Under the pieces are notes generated by a model. The model was not told the origin of the DNA. It was given only the letters and a program-made list of their open reading frames with translations, and did not search any database. Position numbers and translations under genes: made by a program. Below are positions 17,982 through 27,745 of a DNA stretch of 64,000 bases, one piece after another. This stretch comes from Bacillus nakamurai (GTDB lineage: Bacteria; Bacillota; Bacilli; Bacillales; Bacillaceae). The stretch lies in NCBI RefSeq assembly GCF_001584325.1, contig NZ_LSAZ01000007.1, positions 1 to 64,000 of the forward strand, in the 5' to 3' direction. Every line of letters starts with the position of its first letter. Positions within the stretch are counted from its first letter, which is position 1.

Positions 17982-18948
17982 ATCCAAGTGTTTTTTGCAG
18001 CTTAATGCCTTTAAAATAACTTTTAATGACCAAGTATTGTTCCATCTCACCGAGCAGGTGGAACAACGCCGCCCGGGCTTCAAACTCCTCGCGTGTTGCC
18101 GGGAGCGGCATTTCTTCAAATTCCATCCTCATTTCGGCAAGTCTCTTTAAAAATTTATGGGCCGTATTCCCCGGGTGAATGGCTTCCCTTAGTTCATGAA
18201 TGAAATGGGCGATCATTTTCCCTTGTTCTACGGTTATTGAAATGGATGTAATCTTGGGCAGCAGCCTCTCAATGATTTCAAATTGCTTCTGCCTCATTTT
18301 AAAATAATGATAGTAAAGATTTTCGTGGCGCATGATGTGATTCTGTACATCACGATAGGCCAAGTTTTTCGCCTCTTGAATTAATTGATGCGTTTCCGGT
18401 ATCTCCTTCCCGGTCCAATCTTGCTCACCAGTTAACAAATAACGCTCGATTTCGGCAAAGATGACGGCGAAGTTATCCTCGATTTTTTTCCGGTACGCAG
18501 CGAGTTCTCTGTCCAGGCTCGGCATATACAGGTTCATTAAAAGCGCGACGCCGATGCCGACGGTGATTAACTGAAACTCATTCCAGATAAACGACATCGT
18601 AATGCCTCCGGACATATATAAATGAAGAATGATGACTGAGCTGGTGACGATCCCTTCGTTTATTTTTAAGACGACGGTAGTCGGAATGAACAGCACCAGC
18701 AATATTCCGATCACAAACGGATGATATCCGATCAGCCCAAAAAAGACATAAGAAAAGACAATAGCTAATAAACAGGCGGCAAATCGGGCCCATGATGCCT
18801 GAAGTGATCGTTTTTGCGTAATTTGTATGCACAATATGGTGATAATGCCTGCGGATGCGAAGTTTTGCAAATGCAACAGCTGGGCTACATAAATGGCCAA
18901 TGCCGTTCCAAGTGCCGTCTTTAGTGTGCGATAACCAATTTTAAACAT
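17980..18948 (-). CDS. yqjA: Aromatic acid exporter-like membrane protein YqjA
   Basis: This protein of about 322 residues has an N-terminal block of four to five membrane helices, roughly residues 5-140, and a long cytosolic helical C-terminal domain. This is the ArAE_1/DUF939 layout of putative aromatic-acid exporters. GGAG six bases before the ATG at 18948 supports this start over the ATG at 18960. It lies upstream of yqjB on the same strand, separated by a terminator-like hairpin. The transported substrate is unknown. Confidence 0.85.
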   Translation of the reverse strand: MFKIGYRTLKTALGTALAIYVAQLLHLQNFASAGIITILCIQITQKRSLQASWARFAACLLAIVFSYVFFGLIGYHPFVIGILLVLFIPTTVVLKINEGIVTSSVIILHLYMSGGITMSFIWNEFQLITVGIGVALLMNLYMPSLDRELAAYRKKIEDNFAVIFAEIERYLLTGEQDWTGKEIPETHQLIQEAKNLAYRDVQNHIMRHENLYYHYFKMRQKQFEIIERLLPKITSISITVEQGKMIAHFIHELREAIHPGNTAHKFLKRLAEMRMEFEEMPLPATREEFEARAALFHLLGEMEQYLVIKSYFKGIKLQKTLG

Positions 18949-18980
18949 TGCTGACTCCATTCTGTTGTTTCTTTCTCAAT

Positions 18981-19013
18981 AAAAAAGAAGAAGATGCACC
19001 CTTCTTCTTTTCT
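18981..19013. terminator. Terminator after artR
   Basis: AAAAGAAGAAG pairs with CTTCTTCTTTT around a short loop. It is mainly A/T but well placed after the minus-strand artR gene. Confidence 0.65.
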
Positions 19014-19025
19014 CACAGTTTTATT

Positions 19026-19748
19026 TTATAATATTTTTTCTAAAAAGTCCTGTGCTCTTTTCGACTTCGTAGAAAGAAAAAATTCGTTTGGCGGTCCGTC
19101 TTCCACTATTGTCCCCTCATCCATAAATAATACGCGGTCAGCCACTTCTTTGGCAAAACCCATTTCATGCGTAACGATTACCATGGTCATGCCCGTTTCA
19201 ACAAGCTCTTTCATGACCTCGAGCACTTCCTTTACCATTTCCGGATCAAGGGCTGAGGTCGGTTCATCAAACAGCATGATATCAGGATTCATGGCAAGAG
19301 CCCGCGCAATGGCGACACGCTGCTTTTGGCCTCCTGACAAACGGTTTGGATAGTCGTTCCGTTTTTCAAGCAGCCCGACTTTTTCAAGGAGAGCGCAAGC
19401 CTTTTCCTCAGCTTCCTTTTTTGATGCTTTTTTTACATTTACGGGCGCGTACATGATATTTTCCAGTACCGTTTTATGGGGAAACAGGTGGAAATGCTGA
19501 AAGACCATTCCGATATTTTCCCGCACCTTCAGCGTATTCGTTTTAGCGGCGGTAATTTCTTTTTCTTTAATGGTTATCGTTCCGCCGCTTGGCTTTTCCA
19601 GCAGGTTTAAACAGCGCAGAAATGTTGATTTCCCTGAACCTGAAGGCCCGATCACCGCCACGACTTCTCCTTCGCCTATTTGTGTCGAAATATTTTTTAA
19701 CACTTCATGTTTCCCAAATGATTTTGACAGCTTGTCGACTTTAATCAT
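19026..19748 (-). CDS. artR: Arginine-type ABC transporter ATPase ArtR
   Basis: This is the ATP-binding subunit of a polar amino acid importer, 240 residues. Walker A is GPSGSGKST, the signature is [15 protein letters not shown], Walker B is [15 protein letters not shown], and the switch histidine is in [10 protein letters not shown]. Its start overlaps the permease gene by eight bases. It forms an artP-artQ-artR operon equivalent to B. subtilis yqiXYZ, which was linked to arginine uptake. The substrate is inferred from that relationship. Confidence 0.93.
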   Translation of the reverse strand: MIKVDKLSKSFGKHEVLKNISTQIGEGEVVAVIGPSGSGKSTFLRCLNLLEKPSGGTITIKEKEITAAKTNTLKVRENIGMVFQHFHLFPHKTVLENIMYAPVNVKKASKKEAEEKACALLEKVGLLEKRNDYPNRLSGGQKQRVAIARALAMNPDIMLFDEPTSALDPEMVKEVLEVMKELVETGMTMVIVTHEMGFAKEVADRVLFMDEGTIVEDGPPNEFFLSTKSKRAQDFLEKIL

Positions 19749-20400
19749 TGGCTTTCAGCTTCCTTTCTACGCCTTTGCCGATAAACGCTAAAATCAGCAC
19801 GAGCACATAATAGATTAAACCGGCCACGATAAGAGGCTCCAAATAGTTGTATGTCGCCGCTCCCGCCTGATAAGCCCGTCTCATAATGTCGCCGAGACCG
19901 ATGACTGTGACGATCGCCGATTCTTTCGTCAAGGTGATTAATTCATTAATGATTGCAGGTGAAATGTTTTTAAACGCCTGCGGCAGCAGCAAATCTTTCA
20001 TCATTTTTCCGTACGGCACGCCAAGGGCGACAGCAGCCTCTTTTTGGCCTTTATCTATCGCATTAATTCCGGCTCTGATAATTTCAGAGACGTAAGCAGC
20101 TGAATTGAGCGATAATGCCGTGACCGCCGCCCAAAATTGATCGATCTGAAAACCGAGCAGCTGAGGCATTCCGAAATAAATGATCATCAGCTGCAGCACG
20201 AGCGGCGTGCCGCGGAATATTGAAGTATAAAAATCCGCAATCCATTTAAGCGGACTGAATGTGCTGATTTTAAACAAGCTGAGCACAATTCCCAATACAA
20301 GGCCGATCACTGCTGAGACGAGCACAATTTTTAATGTGATCGCGAGGCCTTCTAATATAAAAGGAATTTGGGGTATTGTCGCTGAGAAATCCAAATTCAT
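19741..20400 (-). CDS. artQ: Arginine-type ABC transporter permease ArtQ
   Basis: This membrane permease of the HisM/GlnP type has about 219 residues. Hydrophobic segments and the EAA-loop motif [20 protein letters not shown] are visible, the latter contacting the ATPase. AAAGGAGA precedes the ATG at 20400; a frame extending to 20424 has no better site. It is separated from artP by a short hairpin and overlaps artR. Confidence 0.92.
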   Translation of the reverse strand: MNLDFSATIPQIPFILEGLAITLKIVLVSAVIGLVLGIVLSLFKISTFSPLKWIADFYTSIFRGTPLVLQLMIIYFGMPQLLGFQIDQFWAAVTALSLNSAAYVSEIIRAGINAIDKGQKEAAVALGVPYGKMMKDLLLPQAFKNISPAIINELITLTKESAIVTVIGLGDIMRRAYQAGAATYNYLEPLIVAGLIYYVLVLILAFIGKGVERKLKAND

Positions 20401-20431
20401 ACGCTTGATCTCCTTTATCTTCATTCACGAT

Positions 20432-20458
20432 AAAAAGCTCAACGAAAAGTTGAGCTTT
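20432..20458 (-). terminator. Hairpin between artP and artQ
   Basis: AAAGCTCAAC and GTTGAGCTTT form a perfect 10-bp stem, followed by T residues on the minus strand. Inside the operon it probably works as a partial terminator or an RNA stabiliser that raises binding-protein yield over the permease. Confidence 0.75.
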
Positions 20459-20461
20459 CTT

Positions 20462-21229
20462 TTATTTCTCGTTGCTGAACCATTTTTTCTTCAGTTTTTC
20501 AATGTCTCCGTTTTTCTCCATTTCTTTGAGCGCTTTGTTAAATTTCGCTGTTACATCGCTGTCTTTGCGGAATGCAATCGCGGAGCCGGATTCATCTGAT
20601 TTTGCATCCTCGGACGCAAAGCCCTGCAAATCGTTATTTGAGCTGAAATAACCTTGCGCAACGATGTCTTCAATAATCGCGGCATCGAAACGTCCTGATT
20701 TGATTTCCTCGGTTAAGTCTGAAATGCGGTTGCGGTCTTCAAGCTGAAAACCATATTTAGAAGAAAGCTGTTTTCCTTTTTCCTCTTGAATGGAACCGAG
20801 CTGAACGCCGACAGTTTTACCTTTTAAGTCTTTCAGGGATTTGATGCTGCTTCCCTTTTTCGTAACGATCATATTATTTGCAGTATAATAAATATCAGAA
20901 AAATCAACTTGTTTTTTCCGTTCCGGCGTAGGTGTCATTCCTGATAGAATCATGTCAACCTGCTTTGATTTCAGAGCGGTAATCAGGCTGTTAAAGTCCA
21001 TATCCTGCACTTCAACGTCATACCCCGTCTTTTTGCCCAAAGCTTTTGCTAAGTCGACGTCAAACCCGACGATTTTATCTCCATCTTTATATTCAAACGG
21101 TTTATAATCAGCCGATGTACCCATAATCAGTTTTTTCTTCCCGTCTCCTGAGTCCGAATTGCCCGATCCGCAGGCCGACAGCGCAAAAGTGATACATGCG
21201 GCAATCAATACCAACAGCCATTTTTTCAT
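20462..21229 (-). CDS. artP: Arginine-type ABC transporter binding lipoprotein ArtP
   Basis: This is an extracellular solute-binding lipoprotein of the amino-acid type. A signal peptide ends at the lipobox LSAC, giving a lipidated cysteine. The mature SBP_bac_3 domain begins LIMGTSADYKPFEYKDGD and contains GFDVDLAKAL and SGMTPTPERKKQVDFS. The ATG at 21229, immediately before KKWLL, gives 255 residues, the length I remember for B. subtilis YqiX; a longer frame reaches 21262. It is first in the operon. Confidence 0.93.
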   Translation of the reverse strand: MKKWLLVLIAACITFALSACGSGNSDSGDGKKKLIMGTSADYKPFEYKDGDKIVGFDVDLAKALGKKTGYDVEVQDMDFNSLITALKSKQVDMILSGMTPTPERKKQVDFSDIYYTANNMIVTKKGSSIKSLKDLKGKTVGVQLGSIQEEKGKQLSSKYGFQLEDRNRISDLTEEIKSGRFDAAIIEDIVAQGYFSSNNDLQGFASEDAKSDESGSAIAFRKDSDVTAKFNKALKEMEKNGDIEKLKKKWFSNEK

Positions 21230-21432
21230 GATCATTTTCCCCCATATCTTTTTCTCTCGCAATCTTGAATATTTATTCGTTAATTTGTATTTTAAACACT
21301 TTTTAATTGTTATGCAATACTATTTTTAAAAAATATCTATCCCTCTCTATATTTATTATTACAGTAGATTTAAAAACAGATTATCGTCCGGCGCATTATG
21401 AATAAACATTAATATTTATACATTCTTAACAT

Positions 21433-21464
21433 AAAAAAACCCCTCAGCTTCAGGCTTCGGGGTT
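21433..21464 (-). terminator. Terminator after brxB
   Basis: AACCCC and GGGGTT flank a loop containing a GAAGC/GCTGA inner stem, followed by seven T on the minus strand. Confidence 0.83.
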
Positions 21465-21473
21465 CGTGTTTCT

Positions 21474-21911
21474 TTATACTTCTTCACAATATTCTTCAAA
21501 TGCTTCTTGCAGTTTTGTAACGACAGCCATCGGTTCGTGCCCTTCAATTTCATGGCGTTCGACCATTTTCATAATTTTTCCGTCTTTTAGAATAGCAAAT
21601 GACGGAGAAGACGGCGGGTAGCCCTCGAAGTATTCTCTCGCTTTCGCTGTCGCCTCTTTGTCCTGTCCGGCAAATACCGTGACGAGCTGATCCGGGCGTT
21701 TATCGTAATGAACGGAATGGTATGCCGCAGGTCTTGCAATGCCGCCTGCACATCCGCACACTGAATTGACCATGACAAGCGTCGTTCCTTTTTTCGAAAG
21801 CGCTTCGTCCACTTCCTCGGCTGTTTTCAGCTCCGTATAACCGGCCGCCGTAATTTCCTGGCGGGCTTGGCGCACAACATCATTCATAAATAAATTAAAA
21901 TCCATATTCAA
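21474..21911 (-). CDS. brxB: Bacilliredoxin BrxB (YqiW)
   Basis: This thioredoxin-like protein of the DUF1094 family removes bacillithiol from S-bacillithiolated proteins. The active-site CGC motif is in [15 protein letters not shown] near residue 53. Translation most likely starts at TTG 21911, six bases after GGAGAGG, giving 145 residues. That matches my memory of B. subtilis YqiW; the frame itself is open to 21935. It stands alone between artP and the divergent bmrU gene. Confidence 0.93.
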   Translation of the reverse strand: MNMDFNLFMNDVVRQARQEITAAGYTELKTAEEVDEALSKKGTTLVMVNSVCGCAGGIARPAAYHSVHYDKRPDQLVTVFAGQDKEATAKAREYFEGYPPSSPSFAILKDGKIMKMVERHEIEGHEPMAVVTKLQEAFEEYCEEV

Positions 21912-22026
21912 TTGGGACCTCTCCTTTTTCGTCATCTCTTCTTATGATAGCAAGGAACCTGCCGTATCGGCAAATCACACCGCTTCATTCGCCATTGTTT
22001 TTCTCACTTTTATGCTTCGAATGAAA

Positions 22027-22052
22027 GTTTATGACCATTCAAAAACGGGAAA
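22027..22052 (+). promoter_or_regulatory. Predicted SigB promoter of bmrU
   Basis: GTTTAT at 22027-22032 and GGGAAA at 22047-22052 are separated by 14 bp, close to the SigB consensus GTTTAA-N13/14-GGGTAT. The B. subtilis bmrU gene is reported as SigB-dependent, which supports the reading. Confidence 0.6.
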
Positions 22053-22090
22053 CTTGTTAAAGAGATTGACTGAGATAAAGGAGCAGTTGT

Positions 22091-22996
22091 ATGAGCCAAC
22101 GGAAAGCTGTATTAATTTATAACGGAAACGCCGGTCAAAAACAGATTGAAAAAACACTCGGCACGGTCGTTCCCATCTTAGCCCAATCAGCTGATGAGCT
22201 TTTGATTAAACCGACAAAACATCCGGATGACGCCCGGCAGTTTTGTGAAAATCTTGACAGCTCAGTTGATGATTTATTTATTCTGGGCGGCGACGGAACG
22301 GTTCACCAATGCATCAACAGCATCAGCAAGCTTGATCACAGGCCGTCTGTCGGCATTTTGCCGGGAGGAACATGTAACGATTTCTCAAGAGCGCTCGGCA
22401 TCCCCCAAAATCTTCAAAAGGCCGCTGAAGCGCTCGTGTCCGGTAAAAGAAGGAACATTGATGTCTGTCAAACGGATGATGGCTTTTTCTTAAATTTTTG
22501 GGGTATCGGGCTGATCACTGAAGCCTCCAGCCATATTAATGAAACAGAAAAAGCGCTTTTCGGAAAAATCAGCTACTTGACAAGCGCCTTGCGGACGATG
22601 ACAAACGCGAGCACTTTTTCTGTCAGGCTGACGATAGATGGAAAAGTGAAAGAGGACGAGGCCGTCATGCTGCTTGTGATGAACGGGCATTATATCGGCA
22701 CAAACCGTGTTCCCCTGCCTGATGCAAACCTTCAGGACGGATTGGCTGATGTCTTAATCTGCCGCAATACAAGCCTTGCCGCTTTACGGGAGCTGATGAC
22801 GATGGAGCAGGGCTCATTTGATGATTTTTCAGGGGAGCTGTCCTATATTCAAGCCTCACGGATTGAAATCGAAACCGAGCAGGTGATGAATGCGGATACG
22901 GACGGTGAGGTGTACGGAAAATCACCTTGCACGATCGAGGTACTGAAACAGCACATATGCATGCTTGTTCCAGAAGAAAATACAGAATTGAAATAA
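22091..22996 (+). CDS. bmrU: Diacylglycerol kinase-family lipid kinase BmrU
   Basis: This 301-residue protein belongs to the YegS/DgkB lipid kinase family. The nucleotide-binding motif [12 protein letters not shown] is near residue 65, and [13 protein letters not shown] follows. AAAGGAG precedes the ATG. In B. subtilis it is the first gene of bmrU-bmr-bmrR, but here a terminator and the convergent bkd operon follow directly, so it stands alone. The lipid substrate is not known. Confidence 0.9.
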   Translation: MSQRKAVLIYNGNAGQKQIEKTLGTVVPILAQSADELLIKPTKHPDDARQFCENLDSSVDDLFILGGDGTVHQCINSISKLDHRPSVGILPGGTCNDFSRALGIPQNLQKAAEALVSGKRRNIDVCQTDDGFFLNFWGIGLITEASSHINETEKALFGKISYLTSALRTMTNASTFSVRLTIDGKVKEDEAVMLLVMNGHYIGTNRVPLPDANLQDGLADVLICRNTSLAALRELMTMEQGSFDDFSGELSYIQASRIEIETEQVMNADTDGEVYGKSPCTIEVLKQHICMLVPEENTELK

Positions 22997-22998
22997 AG

Positions 22999-23037
22999 AA
23001 ATCTCCTTTTGCCGCTGGGACAAAAGGAGATTTTTTT
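22999..23037. terminator. Bidirectional terminator between bmrU and bkdB
   Basis: AAATCTCCTTTTG and CAAAAGGAGATTT form a perfect 13-bp stem with T and A runs at either end. It ends at the bkdB stop codon. Confidence 0.9.
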
Positions 23038-24292
23038 AGTATATTGATGTTTTTTCATCGATATTTTCTAAAATCTGTTTCACACGTCCGAGGAAGCGGC
23101 CGCAAACGAGTCCGTCGAGCACTCTGTGGTCTAAGGACAGGCAAAGATTAACCATATCGCGTACAGCAATCATCCCGTTATTCATGACAACCGGACGCTT
23201 GACGATTGATTCCACCTGAAGAATCGCGGCCTGCGGATGATTGATGATGCCCATTGACTGAACGGAGCCGAATGATCCCGTATTGTTGACGGTAAATGTG
23301 CCGCCCTGCATATCTTCGGCCGTGAGTTTTCCGTCTCTCACTTTTTTCGCGAGATCTGTTATCTCTCTGGCAATGCCTTTAATTGTTTTCTCATCAGCCC
23401 GCTTAATGACCGGGACAAACAGAGAATCTTCTGTAGCGACGGCAATGGAGATGTTGATCTCTTTCTTTTGAATGATTTTATCTCCGGCCCACATGCTGTT
23501 CATCTGCGGGAACTCTTTCAAAGCCTGCGCGGCCGCTTTTACAAAGAAAGCGAAGAACGTTAAATTGAAACCCTCTGTTCGTTTAAATGTATCCTTTATG
23601 CTGTTTCGGTATTGTGTCATGTTTGTGACATCGACTTCCATCATTGTCCACGCATGCGGAATTTCTGTTTTGCTTTTGTGCATATTGGATGCGATGGCTT
23701 TTCTGACGCCTGTAACCGGGATTTCAATATCTCCGGCTGCCGGCACCGGAGATTGCACTTGCTTTTGTACTTGTTTCGGTTCTTTCGGCTGCTGAACAGA
23801 GGCTGCCGGCGCTTCTGTTTTTTGCGGCATTCCCGAATCAATGATCCGCTGAATGTCTTTCCTTGTGATTCTTCCGCCAGCTCCCGTTCCTTCAACTTGT
23901 TCAAGCTGAATGCCGTGTTCTCCGGCTAATCTGAGGACTGCCGGCGAATAACGCGCTTTATTTGATGTTCCTCCGCCTGAAGACTCCGGCGCGGCTGCAG
24001 CAGTTTTCTGCTCAGCTCCGCCCTGTTTCGGCGCCGCTGCCGTTTGTGCTTCTTCTGTTTCAATTTTGCAGATAACCTCTCCGACCGCAAGAGTTTGGCC
24101 TTCTTCTCCTACAAGCTCGGTAATCGTGCCGGAAAAAGAGGATGGCACCTCTGCATTTACTTTATCTGTCATGACCTCCGCGATCGGGTCATATTTATTC
24201 ACCTGATCACCGGGGGAAACCAGCCATTTGCTGATCGTCCCCTCCGTTACGCTCTCTCCAAGCTGCGGCATCGCCATTTGTTCGATCGCCAT
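23036..24292 (-). CDS. bkdB: Branched-chain 2-oxoacid dehydrogenase E2 subunit
   Basis: This dihydrolipoyl transacylase is the core of the branched-chain alpha-keto acid dehydrogenase complex, which supplies branched acyl-CoA primers for membrane fatty acids. Of 418 residues, the N-terminal lipoyl domain carries the modified lysine in MTDKVNAEVPS near residue 43. An Ala/Pro-rich linker follows, then the E1/E3-binding domain (KARYSPAVLRLAGEHG). The C-terminal catalytic domain has the HxxxDG motif in HRVLDGLVCGRF. It is the last gene of the bkd operon; the B. subtilis synonym is bfmBB. Confidence 0.95.
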   Translation of the reverse strand: MAIEQMAMPQLGESVTEGTISKWLVSPGDQVNKYDPIAEVMTDKVNAEVPSSFSGTITELVGEEGQTLAVGEVICKIETEEAQTAAAPKQGGAEQKTAAAAPESSGGGTSNKARYSPAVLRLAGEHGIQLEQVEGTGAGGRITRKDIQRIIDSGMPQKTEAPAASVQQPKEPKQVQKQVQSPVPAAGDIEIPVTGVRKAIASNMHKSKTEIPHAWTMMEVDVTNMTQYRNSIKDTFKRTEGFNLTFFAFFVKAAAQALKEFPQMNSMWAGDKIIQKKEINISIAVATEDSLFVPVIKRADEKTIKGIAREITDLAKKVRDGKLTAEDMQGGTFTVNNTGSFGSVQSMGIINHPQAAILQVESIVKRPVVMNNGMIAVRDMVNLCLSLDHRVLDGLVCGRFLGRVKQILENIDEKTSIY

Positions 24293-24313
24293 GTCAAAAA
24301 CCTCCTTACGTCT

Positions 24314-25297
24314 TTAAAACTCCGCTAATTCTCTCATTGCGGCTTCTGCTTTATCCGGATTCATCATGAAGTATTTTTCCATCGTCGGCGCATAAGGCAT
24401 TGCCGGAACATCAGGACCTGCGAGCCGCTTGATCGGCGCGTCTAAATCAAATAGGCAGTTTTCAGAAATAATGGCGGCGACTTCACTCATAATGCTGCCT
24501 TCTTTTGTATCCTCTGTGATTAAGAGCACTTTTCCGGTTTTAGACGCCGCTTCGATGATGGCCTCTTTGTCTAACGGATAAACCGTACGCAAGTCTAATA
24601 CGTGCACAGAAATTCCGTCTTTTTCAAGCCGTTCGGCCGCCTGTAAAGCAAAATGGACGCATAATCCGTACGTAATGACGGTAATATCGCTGCCTTCGCG
24701 TTTGACATCGGCTTTTCCGATCGGCAGAACGTAATCCTCGGCCGGAACTTCTCCTTTAATCAGACGGTATGCCCGCTTATGCTCGAAAAACAGCACCGGA
24801 TCGTCATCGCGAACCGCAGCCTTTAAAAGCCCTTTTGCGTCATAAGGAGTTGAAGGCATGACAATTTTAAGTCCCGGCTGATTGGCGAAAATAGCCTCAA
24901 CTGACTGAGAATGATATAATGCGCCGTGAACGCCTCCGCCGTATGGCGCTCTGATCACCATCGGGCAGCTCCAATCATTGTTTGAGCGGTAGCGGATTTT
25001 CGCTGCTTCCGAAATGATTTGGTTGACCGCAGGAAGAATGAAATCTGCGAACTGCATCTCTGCAATCGGGCGCATACCGTACATCGCCGCGCCGATCCCG
25101 ACACCCGCGATGGCTGACTCTGCAAGCGGCGTATCCATGACCCGCTCTTCTCCGAACTGATCATAAAGGCCCGCAGTCGCTTTAAATACGCCGCCTTTTC
25201 TCCCGACGTCTTCTCCGAGCACAAAAACCCGTGAATCTCTTTCCATTTCTTCTTTCATTGCTGCATTAATACTGTCGATATAAGACATTACAGACAT
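24314..25297 (-). CDS. bkdAB: Branched-chain 2-oxoacid dehydrogenase E1 beta
   Basis: This 327-residue subunit pairs with BkdAA to form the thiamine-diphosphate E1 enzyme. The pyrimidine-binding fold is evident from FVLGEDVGRKGGVF near the start, and IAGVGIGAAMYGMRPIAEM and FEHKRAYRLIKGEVP are typical. The transketolase C-terminal domain follows. It lies 12 bases after bkdAA and 21 before bkdB. The B. subtilis synonym is bfmBAB. Confidence 0.94.
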   Translation of the reverse strand: MSVMSYIDSINAAMKEEMERDSRVFVLGEDVGRKGGVFKATAGLYDQFGEERVMDTPLAESAIAGVGIGAAMYGMRPIAEMQFADFILPAVNQIISEAAKIRYRSNNDWSCPMVIRAPYGGGVHGALYHSQSVEAIFANQPGLKIVMPSTPYDAKGLLKAAVRDDDPVLFFEHKRAYRLIKGEVPAEDYVLPIGKADVKREGSDITVITYGLCVHFALQAAERLEKDGISVHVLDLRTVYPLDKEAIIEAASKTGKVLLITEDTKEGSIMSEVAAIISENCLFDLDAPIKRLAGPDVPAMPYAPTMEKYFMMNPDKAEAAMRELAEF

Positions 25298-25309
25298 TCG
25301 TATTCCTCC

Positions 25310-26302
25310 CTACTTCGCATAAACGTGATCAAGCGTTGATTCAGGAGATGCGTATGGCGCTTTCTCCGCTTCGTCTGTCGCTTCGTTTACGATAGCCATG
25401 ATCTCATCCAGCATGGTCTTTTCTTCTTCTTCGCTGAGAAGCCCGGCTTCTTGCAAATATGCTTTGTATATGAGAAGCGGATCATGTTTTTTAGCTTCTT
25501 CTACTTCTTCACGTTCTCTGTAACTGCTGTCGTCGTCATCACTGGAATGCGGCGTCAGACGGTAGGAGATCGTTTCCACTAATGTCGGCCCTTCGCCTTT
25601 AGACGCGCGTTCGCGCGCTTCTTTCACAGCCTTATACACTTCAAGCAGGTCATTTCCGTCAACGGTTACTCCCGGCATGCCGTAGCCCGCTGCCCGGTCA
25701 GAAATATTCTCGCAGGCAACCTGTTTATCATACGGAACCGAAATCGCATATTTATTGTTTTCGCACATAAAAATCACCGGCAATTTATGTACGGCGGCAA
25801 AGTTCGCCCCTTCGTGAAAATCTCCCTGGTTGGAAGAGCCTTCCCCGAACGTAACAAATGCGGCAATATCCTTTTTGTCCATGCGTCCTGCAAGCGCAAT
25901 GCCGACTGCATGAGGCACTTGAGTCGTAACAGGCGATGAACCCGTAACGATTCTGTTTTTCTTTTGCCCGAAGTGGCCCGGCATCTGTCTGCCGCCTGAA
26001 TTTGGATCAGCCGCTTTGGCAAATCCGGACATCATTAAATCCTTGGCAGTCATGCCGAATGCAAGCACGACTCCCATATCTCTGTAGTACGGGAGCACGT
26101 AGTCAGTGTCACGGTTCAGCGCATAGGCCGCCCCTACTTGAGCTGCTTCCTGCCCCTGGCATGAAACGACGAACGGGATTTTCCCCGAACGGTTTAACAG
26201 CCACATTCTTTCATCGATTTTTCTGGCTAGCAGCATGGTTCTATACATATCAACGGCTTCTTCATCTGAAAGCCCTAATGCTTGATGGCGGTTTGTAGTC
26301 AT
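25310..26302 (-). CDS. bkdAA: Branched-chain 2-oxoacid dehydrogenase E1 alpha
   Basis: This 330-residue subunit binds thiamine diphosphate and starts decarboxylation of the keto acids from leucine, isoleucine and valine. The GDG-type cofactor motif appears as FGEGSSNQGDFHEG, ending near the conserved CENNKYAIS. The conserved phosphorylation-loop-like region YRLTPHSSDDD is near residue 257. It is preceded by lpdV in the same transcription unit. The B. subtilis synonym is bfmBAA. Confidence 0.94.
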   Translation of the reverse strand: MTTNRHQALGLSDEEAVDMYRTMLLARKIDERMWLLNRSGKIPFVVSCQGQEAAQVGAAYALNRDTDYVLPYYRDMGVVLAFGMTAKDLMMSGFAKAADPNSGGRQMPGHFGQKKNRIVTGSSPVTTQVPHAVGIALAGRMDKKDIAAFVTFGEGSSNQGDFHEGANFAAVHKLPVIFMCENNKYAISVPYDKQVACENISDRAAGYGMPGVTVDGNDLLEVYKAVKEARERASKGEGPTLVETISYRLTPHSSDDDDSSYREREEVEEAKKHDPLLIYKAYLQEAGLLSEEEEKTMLDEIMAIVNEATDEAEKAPYASPESTLDHVYAK

Positions 26303-26323
26303 TCAAACCCCTCCTTCTTCCTT

Positions 26324-27745
26324 TTAAAAATGAATCGCGTTTCCGTCGGCGCTTAACGCCGCTTCTCCAATCGCCTCTGAAAGAGACGGGTGCGGGTGAA
26401 TGGACTGCCCGATTTCCCACGGTGTAGCATCCAGCACCTTGGCGAGCCCGGCTTCTGAGATCATATCGGTTACATGCGGACCGATCATATGTACACCGAG
26501 AATATCGTCTGTGTTTCGGTCTGCGACGATTTTGACAAAGCCGTCGCTTTCTCCGTATACAAGAGCTTTACCGATCGCCATAAACGGAAACTTGCCGATT
26601 TTGAGGTCATGCCCTTTCGCAGCTGCTTCCTCTTCTGTCAGACCGACACTCGCTGCTTCCGGATTTGAATAAATACATTTCGGCACGAGCGCAGCATCCA
26701 GAGGAGCAGGATTGAGACCTGCCATATGTTCAATGGCGATGATGCCTTCACGGGAGGCGACGTGGGCAAGCTGGAGGCCGCCGATGACGTCCCCAATCGC
26801 ATAAATGTGCGATTCCTTTGTTTGACCCGCTTCATTAACCATAATGGCGCCGTTTTCAACCGCAATATCGGTGTTTTCAAGGCCGATTCCTTCTATGTTC
26901 GGCTGACGGCCGATGGAGACGAGCATTTTTTCAGCATGATAGGAAGCGGTTTTTCCGTCCTTTTCCGCCTCGATTTTGACGCCGTCCGTTTTTTCCAATG
27001 TATCCGGCAGCACTTTCGCTCCAGTTACAATGTTAATTCCTTTTTTCGTCAAAAGATTTTTCATTTCGTTGGAAATATCCCGGTCTTCTGTCGGCAATAT
27101 CCGGTCTGCATATTCAATGACAGTGACATCCACGCCGAAGTCATGCAGCATGGACGCCCATTCAATGCCGATTACACCGCCGCCTACGATGATCATGGAT
27201 TGAGGCAGCTGCTCCAGCTGCAGCGCTTCGTCTGACGTCAAAATATATTTTCCGTCGGCTTCTAAACCGGGCAGCATTTTCGGCCTTGAACCGGTGGCGA
27301 TGATCAATTGCTTCGGTATCAGCATGTCGTTTTCTTCCCCGTTGGAGTACTCTACAGAAACCGTACCCGGAAGCGGCGAAAAGATAGAAGGGCCGAGCAT
27401 ACGCCCATATCCATTGTATACATCGATTTTCCCCTTCTTCATAAGGTGGGCGACACCGCCTGCCAATTTATCAACGATCTCCTGTTTACGTTTTTGCACA
27501 CTGTCAAAACGAAGGGAGACACCTTCCGTTTCAATGCCGAATTGCGCGGCTTCCTTTGCGGTTCGATACACCTCTGCACTTCTTAACAGCGCTTTACTCG
27601 GAATACAGCCTTTATGAAGGCAAGTTCCGCCGAGCTTTTCTTTTTCCACTACGGCTGTTTTTAAGCCGAGCTGGGCCGCTCTGATGGCAGCAACATAACC
27701 GCCCGTGCCGCCGCCCAGAATGACCGCATCATACTCAGTCGCCAT
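26324..27745 (-). CDS. lpdV: Dihydrolipoyl dehydrogenase of the branched-chain complex (E3)
   Basis: This flavoprotein reoxidises lipoamide with NAD. The 473-residue protein has the FAD-binding [15 protein letters not shown], the redox disulfide in [13 protein letters not shown], and the NAD-binding [12 protein letters not shown]. The C-terminal interface ends with the catalytic histidine in HPHPSLSE. Its start overlaps the buk stop by 11 bases, so the genes are coupled. Confidence 0.95.
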   Translation of the reverse strand: MATEYDAVILGGGTGGYVAAIRAAQLGLKTAVVEKEKLGGTCLHKGCIPSKALLRSAEVYRTAKEAAQFGIETEGVSLRFDSVQKRKQEIVDKLAGGVAHLMKKGKIDVYNGYGRMLGPSIFSPLPGTVSVEYSNGEENDMLIPKQLIIATGSRPKMLPGLEADGKYILTSDEALQLEQLPQSMIIVGGGVIGIEWASMLHDFGVDVTVIEYADRILPTEDRDISNEMKNLLTKKGINIVTGAKVLPDTLEKTDGVKIEAEKDGKTASYHAEKMLVSIGRQPNIEGIGLENTDIAVENGAIMVNEAGQTKESHIYAIGDVIGGLQLAHVASREGIIAIEHMAGLNPAPLDAALVPKCIYSNPEAASVGLTEEEAAAKGHDLKIGKFPFMAIGKALVYGESDGFVKIVADRNTDDILGVHMIGPHVTDMISEAGLAKVLDATPWEIGQSIHPHPSLSEAIGEAALSADGNAIHF

